Below are positions 35,823 to 44,564 of a stretch of 64,000 nucleotides of DNA, piece by piece. The notes below the pieces were generated by a model that saw only the letters and a list, made by a program, of their open reading frames with translations, had not been told where the DNA came from and did no database searches. Source of the DNA: Mycobacterium sp. DL99 (GTDB taxonomy: Bacteria > Actinomycetota > Actinomycetes > Mycobacteriales > Mycobacteriaceae); the NCBI RefSeq assembly GCF_004762045.1, contig NZ_SJOM01000007.1:2539655-2603654 (forward strand). Reading direction: 5' to 3'. Numbering within the stretch: the stretch's first letter is position 1; each line of letters begins with the position of its first letter. Both the position numbers and the translations under genes were made by a program.

Positions 35823-36683
35823 GTGCAGATCCGTGGATTTCTATCGGCGCGATTCCGCCGGAGTTCGTTGACGTTCGGTGCGATCGCGACGACGGCCGCT
35901 GTGTCCGTGGCCGCAGTGCTCAGCGGCTGCACACCAGAGCATTCCGCCCCCGAGGTGCCGACGACGACCTCGGCCGGTTCCCCCCGGACGACGGAACCAC
36001 AGGCTTTGCCGGCCTGTGCCACCGTGTCGATCTCCTTCGAACCGGCGTTGGATGCCCAAAACATCCGCTGCGCACTGACTCTCGATGATCATTCGACCAT
36101 CACCGTGTCGAGTGACCCGGCGTGGTCGTTCAGCCTGCAGAACGGGGGCAAAACCGTCCAGGAGTTCCGCGAACCCACCGACAAGATCGGCCAGACCGGG
36201 GTGGCCGCGATGCTGCAGGACATCGACCAGAGCGGCAGCCCGGTCCTGTTGGTGGTCACCGGACGGGGCGGGACAGGTGGTGAACCCATGGCGGTGTGGC
36301 GGCTGACCGGACAGCCTCCACACTTCGTGCGGGCCGGCGAATTGTTCGGATTTCGGCAGTTCTATCGAACGCCCGAAGGGTTCTTCGGCAACTACGCACA
36401 TTCCGGCGCGGGCGCGGGAACCGTCACCCTGTACCGGTGGGACGCCGATACCCTGGCCGAGGCCCTCGCACTCGATGTGCAGGTCCCGGATTGGCCGAAG
36501 AGCCCAGGGGACAACCGGGAGTGGATCCGCAACCGGAACGTCGATTGTGCGCTCGACAACGCCGACTATCCGCCAGGTGCCCTGGCCACCCGGACGGCCT
36601 CGATGAAGGCCGCCGGTGTCGACCCGGCGACCGCCGCACAGCAGTTCTGCACCCAACCGTGGGTCGCGACCATCTACCGATGA
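35823..36683 (+). CDS. predicted lipoprotein of unknown function
   Basis: A 286-residue protein with a long signal peptide, lipobox LSGC near residue 36 and a Thr/Ser/Pro-rich linker. The mature domain contains four cysteines and a glycine-rich VVTGRGGTGGEPM. TACGCT lies six bases before the GTG start, a leaderless layout. Not recognised; it sits between a transporter and thyX. Confidence 0.75.
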   Translation: MQIRGFLSARFRRSSLTFGAIATTAAVSVAAVLSGCTPEHSAPEVPTTTSAGSPRTTEPQALPACATVSISFEPALDAQNIRCALTLDDHSTITVSSDPAWSFSLQNGGKTVQEFREPTDKIGQTGVAAMLQDIDQSGSPVLLVVTGRGGTGGEPMAVWRLTGQPPHFVRAGELFGFRQFYRTPEGFFGNYAHSGAGAGTVTLYRWDADTLAEALALDVQVPDWPKSPGDNREWIRNRNVDCALDNADYPPGALATRTASMKAAGVDPATAAQQFCTQPWVATIYR

Positions 36684-36799
36684 GTGCTCGTTTCACCAAT
36701 TTTCTGCCGCGGGGACGTGAATCCGGCCGAGTAACAGCCAGGCGTGGAAGTCGGCGCGGTGGTGAGGAGCCCCCGAAGGCTCGACAGTAGGGTGGGCGA

Positions 36800-37552
36800 G
36801 TGGCCGAGATCGCGCCGCTGCGCGTGCAGCTGATCGCCAAGACGGAATTCCAGGCACCGCCTGAGGTGCCGTGGAGCACCGACGCCGACGGTGGGCCTGC
36901 ACTCACCGAGTTCGCCGGCCGGGCCTGCTACCAGAGCTGGTCGAAGCCCAACCCGAGGACGGCGACCAACGCGAGCTACATCCGCCACATCATCGACGTC
37001 GGGCACTTCTCGGTACTCGAACACGCTTCGGTGTCCTTCTACATCAGCGGTATCTCCCGATCGGCCACCCACGAACTGATCCGGCACCGGCATTTCTCGT
37101 ACTCACAGCTCTCGCAGCGCTACGTACCCGAGAACGACGCCGAGGTGGTGGTGCCGCCGGGGTTCGAGGGCGACCCCGAGCTGGTGGAGATCTTCACCGC
37201 GGCCGCCGACGCCAGCCGCGCCACCTACACCGAACTGCTGGCTCGCCTGGAAGCCAAGTTCGCCGATCAACCGAACGCTGTTTTGCGTCGCAAGCAGGCC
37301 AGACAGGCCGCGCGGGCGGTGCTTCCCAACGCCACCGAGACCCGGATCGTGGTCACGGGCAACTACCGCGCCTGGCGCCATTTCATCGCGATGCGGGCCA
37401 GCGAACACGCTGATGTGGAGATCCGCAGGCTCGCAATCGCCTGCCTGCGTGAGCTCGTCGAAGCGGCTCCGGCGGTGTTCTCCGATTTCGAGATTTCGAC
37501 GCTTGCGGATGGTAGTGAGGTGGCAACGTCGCCTCTGGCCACAGAGGCTTGA
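36800..37552 (+). CDS. thyX: flavin-dependent thymidylate synthase ThyX
   Basis: ThyX methylates dUMP with methylene-tetrahydrofolate and FADH2, using NADPH and no catalytic Cys. The signature [14 protein letters not shown] is near residue 94; [17 protein letters not shown] precedes it, and the late [12 protein letters not shown] binds dUMP and FAD. At 250 residues it is normal for mycobacteria. TAGGGT lies six bases before the GTG, so it is probably leaderless. It precedes dapA by 22 bases. The window also encodes ThyA. Confidence 0.96.
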   Translation: MAEIAPLRVQLIAKTEFQAPPEVPWSTDADGGPALTEFAGRACYQSWSKPNPRTATNASYIRHIIDVGHFSVLEHASVSFYISGISRSATHELIRHRHFSYSQLSQRYVPENDAEVVVPPGFEGDPELVEIFTAAADASRATYTELLARLEAKFADQPNAVLRRKQARQAARAVLPNATETRIVVTGNYRAWRHFIAMRASEHADVEIRRLAIACLRELVEAAPAVFSDFEISTLADGSEVATSPLATEA

Positions 37553-37565
37553 GACCACCGGGTAA

Positions 37566-38476
<911 letters not shown>

Positions 38477-38477
<1 letters not shown>

Positions 38478-40153
38478 TGAGCACCGAACTCGCGCCCCCC
38501 AAGCCACTGGCCCCCGGCGGTCTGCGAGTTACCGCGCTGGGTGGAATCAGCGAAATCGGCCGCAACATGACGGTCTTCGAGCACCTGGGCAGATTGCTCA
38601 TCGTGGACTGCGGGGTGCTCTTCCCCGGGCATGACGAGCCCGGCGTCGACCTGATCTTGCCGGATCTGCGCCACGTCGAGGACCGTCTCGACGATGTCGA
38701 AGCGCTCGTCGTCACCCATGCCCACGAGGACCACATCGGGGCGATTCCGTTCCTGCTCAAGCTGCGTCCGGACATCCCGGTGGTCGGCTCGAAGTTCACC
38801 ATTGCGCTGATCCGCGAGAAGTGCCGTGAACACCGGATCAAGCCGGTGTGCGTCGAGGTCGCCGAGCGGCAGAGCAGCCAGCACGGCGTCTTCGAATGCG
38901 AGTACTTCGCGGTCAACCACTCGATTCCGGGGTGTCTGGCCGTCGCGATCCACACCGGTGCCGGCACCGTGCTACACACCGGCGACATCAAGCTCGACCA
39001 GCAGCCGCTCGACGGCCGCCCGACAGACCTGCCGGGCATGTCGCGGCTCGGGGACGCCGGCGTCGACCTGTTCCTGTGTGACTCGACCAATTCCGAACAC
39101 CCGGGTGTCAGCCCGTCCGAGAGTGAGGTCGGCCCGACGCTGCACCGGTTGATCCGCGGCGCCGAGGGCCGGGTGATCGTGGCCTGCTTCGCATCGAATG
39201 TCGATCGCGTACAACAGATCACAGATGCGGCGGTGGCGCTGGGTCGGAAGGTTTCGTACGTCGGACGCTCGATGGTGCGCAACATGGGCATCGCCCGCGA
39301 GCTGGGCTACCTGAAGGTCGACGATGCCGACATCCTCGACATCGGCGCGGCCGAGATGATGCCGCCCGAGAAGGTCGTCCTGATCACCACCGGTACCCAG
39401 GGTGAGCCGATGGCCGCACTGTCCCGGATGTCGCGGGGCGAGCACCGCAGCATCACGCTGACCGCAGGCGATCTGATCATCCTGTCCTCGTCGCTGATCC
39501 CGGGCAACGAGGAAGCGGTCTACGGTGTCATCGACGCACTGGCCAAGATCGGCGCCCGTGTGGTCACCAATGCCCAAGCGCGCGTGCATGTTTCCGGCCA
39601 CGCGTACGCGGGGGAGCTGCTGTTCCTCTACAACGGGGTACGTCCCCGCAACGTGATGCCGGTGCACGGCACCTGGCGGCACATGCGCGCCAACGCGGCA
39701 CTGGCCGCGAGCACCGGGGTTCCGCCGGAGAACATCGTGCTGGCCGAGAACGGTGTCAGTGTGGACCTGGTGGCCGGTAAGGCCTCGATCTCCGGTGCGG
39801 TGACGGTCGGCAAGATGTTCGTCGACGGGCTGATCACCGGCGATGTCGGGGACGCCACCCTTGGTGAACGCCTGATCCTGTCTTCGGGTTTCGTGGCGGT
39901 GACGGTAGTCGTCCACCGCGAGACCGGAAAGCCCGCCGCGCCGGCCCATCTGTATTCGCGCGGATTCTCCGAAGACCCGAAAGCGCTGGAGCCGGTCGCC
40001 CGCAACGTCGAGCGGGAGCTGGAAAGCCTTGCTGCCGACAACATCACGGACCCGACCCGCATCGCGCAGGCGATCCGGCGCACGGTGGGCAAGTGGGTGG
40101 GGGAGACCTACCGTCGCCAGCCGATGATCGTGCCGACGGTCATCGAGATCTAG
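38477..40153 (+). CDS. rnj: ribonuclease J
   Basis: RNase J is a metallo-beta-lactamase/beta-CASP nuclease with endonuclease and 5'-3' exonuclease activity in rRNA and mRNA processing. The zinc site is THAHEDHIGAIPFL near residue 80; HTGDIKLD near 164 and CDSTNSE near 195 follow; the beta-CASP block contains SGHAYAGELLFLYNGVRPRN (split near 380) and VMPVHGTWRHM. At 558 residues it has the usual actinobacterial length. It is coupled to dapA, as in M. tuberculosis. Confidence 0.96.
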
Positions 40154-40163
40154 CCAAATTGGT

Positions 40164-40185
40164 GCTCCGGTCATCTCGCCGGAGC
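40164..40185 (+). terminator. hairpin after rnj
   Basis: GCTCCGG-TCATCTCG-CCGGAGC, a perfect seven-base-pair stem beginning 11 bases after the rnj stop. The next gene has its own promoter-like hexamer (TAGATT, 40189-40194) just beyond it. Confidence 0.65.
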
Positions 40186-40200
40186 GGTTAGATTGGGTCG

Positions 40201-40875
40201 GTGAGCCGACCAGCGCCTGAGGTGCCATTCGGGCGACGCCGTCCGATTCCGCCGTTCAGCTCGGTGGACGAAGCAAAGCGTGCGGTGGAGTACCCGTTCT
40301 TTCTTCGATATCTGCTCGTCGTCGGAGGCGTCCTGTTCGCGGTGGTTTTCTCGTGGGCGGTGTATTCGCTCGTTGTCCGGGAGCGCGGACCCAGTACCAC
40401 CGTCACCATCGTGTTCGTGGTAGCGCTCGTCGCTGTCGTCGTGGGGTCGAAGCTCATGCCGTCCATCCTGGCGCGTCGCTTCTATGACCGGGTGACGCGG
40501 GGTGGACTCCTGTGCGACGTGTACCCGGCCGGTTTTCCCGGCGGCAAGGCCGCAATTCTGATCGACGCCCGGCTATCCGACGCGGAGGCGGCTTACGTGC
40601 ACGATGCGATCGTCTCGTGGCTCGGGCGGTTGGCGTCGGATCCGGCGGCCCATATGCAGGCCGGCGACCTGTTCGCCGACGGTCCGATCCGCAGTGCCGA
40701 CGAGCTCGCGGGCCCGGGCGCCAGGGGTGGATTTCTTGTGGCAGGTGAGAAGAATCCGTATGAGGGCTGGCGTCTCATTCTTCCCGAGGCGAGTCCGCGC
40801 GACCCGCACCGGCCGTACTCGAATGGTCTTGTGGTTCAAGTCAAGACGCCGAGCCTGGAGTCAGCCGGCAAGTAG
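40201..40875 (+). CDS. membrane protein of unknown function
   Basis: A 224-residue protein with two transmembrane helices (about residues 38-60 and 68-88) after a short cytosolic N-terminus, and a soluble C-terminal domain of mixed alpha/beta character (AILIDARLSDAEAAYVHDAIVSWLGRL, split near 120; GWRLILPEASPRDPHRPYSNG). TAGATT six bases before the GTG suggests a leaderless mRNA. It overlaps the convergent membrane gene by 15 bases. Not recognised. Confidence 0.72.
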   Translation: MSRPAPEVPFGRRRPIPPFSSVDEAKRAVEYPFFLRYLLVVGGVLFAVVFSWAVYSLVVRERGPSTTVTIVFVVALVAVVVGSKLMPSILARRFYDRVTRGGLLCDVYPAGFPGGKAAILIDARLSDAEAAYVHDAIVSWLGRLASDPAAHMQAGDLFADGPIRSADELAGPGARGGFLVAGEKNPYEGWRLILPEASPRDPHRPYSNGLVVQVKTPSLESAGK

Positions 40876-41301
40876 CAGAATCCCGCCGGTCGGCAGGGCG
40901 ATCACTTTGATGAGTTCGAAGGCCACATAGACGTAGTGCGCCTGTGAACGCCCCGCCGGCTCTTCGCCCGGGGCGACGGCGAGTACGGCGTTGGAGCGCT
41001 GAGTCAGCTTGGGACGCACGGCAATCAGTTGAACGGCGAGCGCCACGATGGCAATCGCGAAGACCGTGATCGCCGCTTCGGACGGGCGGTGCAGGGCGAG
41101 GGTCACGATGATGGCGACGGCGAACGTGGTTTCCACCGTGTTCAATGCACGGAAAACCATGCGCCCGATGCCGAGTCCGATCTGCAGCGTCACGCCCGGT
41201 GCCCGGAACTTCAGCGGCGCCTCGATGAACGAGATCGCCAGCACCATGCCCAGCCAGCAGAAGGTCACGGCGACCGCGACAGCCAGACCGGCGTTCATCA
41301 T
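40861..41301 (-). CDS. four-helix membrane protein next to the haemoglobin regulator
   Basis: A 146-residue protein with about four transmembrane helices. The first loop holds a conserved-looking FIEAPLKFRAPG segment and the second helix region RMVFRALNTVETTFA. Its ATG overlaps the stop of the HTH regulator (ATGA; a second ATG follows directly), so the two are coupled. It could be a sensor or a small-molecule exporter; I do not recognise the family. Confidence 0.72.
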   Translation of the reverse strand: MMNAGLAVAVAVTFCWLGMVLAISFIEAPLKFRAPGVTLQIGLGIGRMVFRALNTVETTFAVAIIVTLALHRPSEAAITVFAIAIVALAVQLIAVRPKLTQRSNAVLAVAPGEEPAGRSQAHYVYVAFELIKVIALPTGGILLLAG

Positions 41302-41921
41302 GAATCTCCTTTCGGGCCCAGGTGGGCCACGCACAGATCCGGTTCGACGAACGCGTCGAGTCGCTCGACCGCAACCGGTGCCTGCCAGCTTTCCAACGCC
41401 CCCTGCATCAACCCCAGGTGGATCGGGCACACAACCGAGGCGCGGGTCTGGGCCAATTCGAGAAATGGGCAGTGGCGCAACCGGAGTTGATCATTCTCGG
41501 GTGGCTCCGGCGCGAAACCGATGTCATCGAGTGTCTGTACCAGGGCGTCAACGGGGGAGTCGATCGCCGGGCGCGGCATCGTGCGTCCCCAGGCACGCCC
41601 CATCTCCCGGGCTTTGGCGGCGGGGTCGTCGTCGGAAGCCAATCCATTGGCCAGGATCTCGGCGAGCATCCGGTAATGGGTGGGTCCGGTCGGGTCCATC
41701 CGGCGCACCGCCCGGTACAGCTGCGGGGGCCGCCCGGGGCTGCGGTGGTGAGGTTGGACACGTTCCACCTGCCCGCCGGCCTCGAGGTGCTCCAGGTGAA
41801 ACCGCACGGTGTTGGTGTGAACGTCGAGTCGGGCGGCGATCTGCGCGCTCGTCATCGGCGTTGCAGAGGCCTTCAACGTGCTCAGCACGTCGACTCGGCG
41901 CTTCCCGATCGCGGGGATCAT
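41298..41921 (-). CDS. HTH regulator with conserved Cys/His C-terminal domain
   Basis: A 207-residue ArsR-like or SufR-like regulator. The winged helix covers about residues 7-72 (TPMTSAQIAARLDVHTNTVR and FHLEHLEAGGQVERV, then GRPPQLYR). The C-terminal domain has three Cys, each paired with a nearby His: RHCPF (H150, C151), VCPIH (C165, H168) and LCVAH (C197, H200). Such spacing suggests a metal or iron-sulfur sensor, as in SufR-type proteins; that is inference. It is divergent from the truncated haemoglobin and shares an operator with it. Confidence 0.82.
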   Translation of the reverse strand: MIPAIGKRRVDVLSTLKASATPMTSAQIAARLDVHTNTVRFHLEHLEAGGQVERVQPHHRSPGRPPQLYRAVRRMDPTGPTHYRMLAEILANGLASDDDPAAKAREMGRAWGRTMPRPAIDSPVDALVQTLDDIGFAPEPPENDQLRLRHCPFLELAQTRASVVCPIHLGLMQGALESWQAPVAVERLDAFVEPDLCVAHLGPKGDS

Positions 41922-41928
41922 CGCTAGA

Positions 41929-41955
41929 GTTTATACAACAGGAGATTGTAGAAAC
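41929..41955. promoter_or_regulatory. inverted-repeat operator between regulator and haemoglobin genes
   Basis: GTTTATACAA and TTGTAGAAAC, separated by seven bases, are complementary at nine of ten positions. The site lies eight bases before the regulator's start, in a 72-base divergent gap, so it is probably bound by the regulator to control both directions. Confidence 0.7.
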
Positions 41956-41993
41956 TAGGGCGACGTGCGACCGGCCCGGAAGGGATCAGTCCG

Positions 41994-42401
41994 ATGTCTG
42001 AAGACCTGGCAGGCCGCGAGGATGTCGAGCTGCTGCTGTGGCGCTTCTACAGCAACGCGCTGTCGGATCCGGTGCTCGCCGAACCGTTCTCCGAGCTGCG
42101 CGCCAAGGGCCTGCGATCCCATCTGCCTGTCATGTGCGATTTCTGGGAGACCGTGCTGTTCCGCGCCGGGCTCTACCACGGCAGCGCCCTGATCGTGCAC
42201 CGTGAACTGCACGCCCGTCATCCGTTGTCGGCGCAACATTTCGTGCGCTGGCTGACCCTGTGGACCGACACCGTCGACGAGCTGTTCTCAGGTCCGTATG
42301 CCGAGCGGGCCAAGCTGCAGGCCGGCCGCATCGCCAAGGCCATGCATCGGCGACTGGCCGGTGTCGATGCCGCGGAACTCGACGCGCTGGTTGCCTGCTA
42401 G
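41994..42401 (+). CDS. group III truncated haemoglobin
   Basis: A 135-residue 2/2 globin of the trHbP (group III) type. Landmarks are LLLWRFYSNALSDPVLAEPF at the A-B region, CDFWETVLFRAGLYHGSAL with the aromatic distal-pocket residues, and HPLSAQHFVRWLTLWTDTV (near residue 76) carrying the proximal His. Group III proteins are poorly understood; roles in nitric oxide, hydrogen sulfide or redox chemistry have been proposed. M. tuberculosis has only groups I and II. Its stop shares a CTAG with the convergent methyltransferase stop. Confidence 0.9.
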   Translation: MSEDLAGREDVELLLWRFYSNALSDPVLAEPFSELRAKGLRSHLPVMCDFWETVLFRAGLYHGSALIVHRELHARHPLSAQHFVRWLTLWTDTVDELFSGPYAERAKLQAGRIAKAMHRRLAGVDAAELDALVAC

Positions 42402-43267
42402 CACGTTTCGGCGAAAGCCGTCCATTCCACCTGTGAGGCGGTCAGCTTCCGGCCGGCGGGTGAAATGTAGTGCGAGGTGAGGTACTCGGGCCCGGCCTGC
42501 TCGATCAAATTCCAGCCGTAGGGCTCGATGAACGACGCCACCCGGTCCGGGTCCAGCCCGAACTGCCACAGCCGGCTGCGGACGCGGAACCGCCGATACA
42601 GCGATTCGGCCCCGTACCGGTTGGTGCCGTCGATGAAATCGCTGCGGACATACGTGAATGCCAACAGGCTCCCCGGCGTCGCCGAGCGAAGGAACTCGAA
42701 TGTCGCCGCGACACTTTCAGCGCTCAGATACTGCGTCACGCCTTCCCAGATGAAGAACGTGCGGTGTTCACGGCGGTGGCCGTGCCTGGCCAGTTCGGCG
42801 GCCAGGTCATCGCGTTCGAAATCCACCGGCACCAGGTGCACCGAGTCCGGCACGGTTCCCAGCGCGCCGCGCACCACCGAGCGTTTGCGCTCGATGTTGA
42901 TCGGCAGGTCCACCTCGAACACCGGGATCGCGGTGTGCCGGGCAAGCCGGTAGCCCTTGGTATCCAGGCCGGCGCCGAGAATCACCACGGCGTCGATATT
43001 CGGCAGGGCCTGCGTGAGCTTGTCGCCGATGTAGCGCTTGCGGCAGGTCAGATTCGCCCACAGCCCAGGTCCCGAGCGTTCGGTCGCCCCGATCAGAAGT
43101 CTGCGGGCAACGGACCAACGCGCGGCCCGGGTGAACGCACGGAGTCCCGCCGGGAGGAACGACAACGCCAATTCGTCGTCGACGAGCCGTCGCCGCACCG
43201 GTTCGTACTGCTCGACGGCGGCGAGCACCATCGGGCCGATCGCGGTGGCGGCGACGGGATCGCTCAT
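42398..43267 (-). CDS. class I SAM-dependent methyltransferase (Rv2751-like, LCM/YktD type)
   Basis: A 289-residue methyltransferase of the PpmP/leucine-carboxyl-methyltransferase-like family expanded in mycobacteria. Seen are RKRYIGDKL, the SAM-binding [16 protein letters not shown] near residue 93, VFEVDLP near 116, [11 protein letters not shown] near 143 and [11 protein letters not shown] near 168. The substrate is unknown. The ATG overlaps the stop of the SDR gene, so it is the last gene of a three-gene coupled set. Confidence 0.9.
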   Translation of the reverse strand: MSDPVAATAIGPMVLAAVEQYEPVRRRLVDDELALSFLPAGLRAFTRAARWSVARRLLIGATERSGPGLWANLTCRKRYIGDKLTQALPNIDAVVILGAGLDTKGYRLARHTAIPVFEVDLPINIERKRSVVRGALGTVPDSVHLVPVDFERDDLAAELARHGHRREHRTFFIWEGVTQYLSAESVAATFEFLRSATPGSLLAFTYVRSDFIDGTNRYGAESLYRRFRVRSRLWQFGLDPDRVASFIEPYGWNLIEQAGPEYLTSHYISPAGRKLTASQVEWTAFAETC

Positions 43268-44091
43268 CGCTTGTTGACGATGCCGGCGTCCACGGGAAGT
43301 GTCACGCCCGTGACGTAACGCGCCTGATCCGACACCAGCCAGGCCACCGCGTTGGCGATGTCCTCCGCCTGTACCACCTGCACCGGCAGCGCGTTGGAGA
43401 AATCGGTTGGGGCGTTGAGTTCCTCGGAGATGTGGCGCAGCCAATCCCGGGTGAACTCGTTGTTGATCATCGGGGTGTCCACTCCTGTGGGGTGGATCGA
43501 GTTGACCCGGATGCTGTGCGGGGCCAGGAAATTGGCGTAGGCCCGCATCAGGCCCACCACCCCGTGCTTGGCGGCGGTGTAACCGAGTGAGCCGCGGTCC
43601 CCGCCGCCGACACCGATCAGGCCGGCTGCCGAGCTGATCAGCACGATCGATCCACCGTCGCCCTGGGCGACCATGATCGGGACCGCTGCCTCGACGGTGT
43701 GGTGTACGCCGGTCAGGTTGACGTCGATGACATCGCGCCAGCCGTCGGGGCCCGACTGCATCGGGGCGATCCCGGCATTGGCGACGACGATGTCGAGCCG
43801 GCCGAGCTGATCAACCCCGGTCTGCAGCGCCGTTCGCAGAGCTTCCTCATCGCGCACATCGGCTTGAAGGGCCACGATCCGGCCGCTCGCTTCTTCTACG
43901 AGCTTGACCGTCGCCGCCAGATCCTCGGGGGTGGCCAGCGGGTAGGGCACCGACTCGATCTGGTGGCACAGGTCGATCGCGATGATGTCGGCCCCGTCGG
44001 AGGCCAGTCGCAGGGCCTCGGCCCGCCCCTGGCCGCGCGCAGCGCCGGTGATGAAGGCGACCTTGCCGGCCAGGGGAGCTTCGGTGGCCAT
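43264..44091 (-). CDS. mycofactocin-type SDR family oxidoreductase
   Basis: A 275-residue short-chain dehydrogenase: cofactor loop [22 protein letters not shown], and the catalytic Ser, Tyr and Lys in LISSAAG and GYTAAKHG. The insertion after the second strand ([20 protein letters not shown]), with the DL acidic end, is the mark of the mycofactocin-coupled SDR group, whose NAD(P) is not freely exchanged and which pass electrons to mycofactocin. The alcohol substrate is unknown. Start and stop both overlap neighbours. Confidence 0.87.
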   Translation of the reverse strand: MATEAPLAGKVAFITGAARGQGRAEALRLASDGADIIAIDLCHQIESVPYPLATPEDLAATVKLVEEASGRIVALQADVRDEEALRTALQTGVDQLGRLDIVVANAGIAPMQSGPDGWRDVIDVNLTGVHHTVEAAVPIMVAQGDGGSIVLISSAAGLIGVGGGDRGSLGYTAAKHGVVGLMRAYANFLAPHSIRVNSIHPTGVDTPMINNEFTRDWLRHISEELNAPTDFSNALPVQVVQAEDIANAVAWLVSDQARYVTGVTLPVDAGIVNKR

Positions 44092-44405
44092 TAGGCGCGC
44101 AGCTGTCCCTTGGCGGGGTCACCCGCGACGACGGGTTGCAACATTTTGATATCGGGGGCACCGTCGAGCAGTTCGCCGATGGAGCCGAACAGGGTGCCGA
44201 TCGCCGGGGCGGTGCTGTGCGCCTTGAGTGCATCGGCGTCGGCCCACTGCTCGACGAACACGAAGGTGCCGTCGGCCTCATGCAGCGAATACAGCTGGCA
44301 GCCCGGCTCGTCGTGGACGGCTGCGACGGCGTTGGTGCAGGCCTCGCGCACTGCGTCGACGGATTCGGGCTTGGCCTTCATGGTGGCGACGACGACAACA
44401 GGCAT
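44091..44405 (-). CDS. antibiotic biosynthesis monooxygenase (ABM) domain protein (Rv2749-like)
   Basis: A 104-residue ferredoxin-like fold protein: [21 protein letters not shown], then [29 protein letters not shown] (split near residue 37). ABM proteins are small cofactor-less monooxygenases or dimerising binding proteins. It heads the operon with the SDR and methyltransferase; its TAA shares a base with the SDR ATG. A TGGACG-AG-CGTCCA palindrome lies 32 bases upstream. Confidence 0.88.
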   Translation of the reverse strand: MPVVVVATMKAKPESVDAVREACTNAVAAVHDEPGCQLYSLHEADGTFVFVEQWADADALKAHSTAPAIGTLFGSIGELLDGAPDIKMLQPVVAGDPAKGQLRA

Positions 44406-44436
44406 ATGTGCAGAACTCCTCGATGAGTGCCGAAAC

Positions 44437-44450
44437 TGGACGAGCGTCCA
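44437..44450. promoter_or_regulatory. palindrome TGGACG-AG-CGTCCA
   Basis: A perfect 14-base palindrome upstream of the ABM-SDR-methyltransferase operon and 115 bases upstream of divergent ftsK. It is a plausible operator of a TetR- or MarR-type regulator encoded elsewhere. Confidence 0.5.
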
Positions 44451-44564
44451 CCCTAGGCGATAAGCGGGTGGATTTGGTTCGTATGGCTAAGTGTCATTTG
44501 AGACCGTCTTGTGACCCGTGTGGCAGATGGTGATTGTGGGGCATATGCGACTAGGCTTGCGGTC

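Noticed and set aside
36684..36799. A small gene starting ATGAGTGCTCG between the 35.8 kb lipoprotein and thyX
   Set aside because: The frame is 36 codons, lacks a ribosome-binding site and has an atypical Arg-rich composition with no similarity I recognise.
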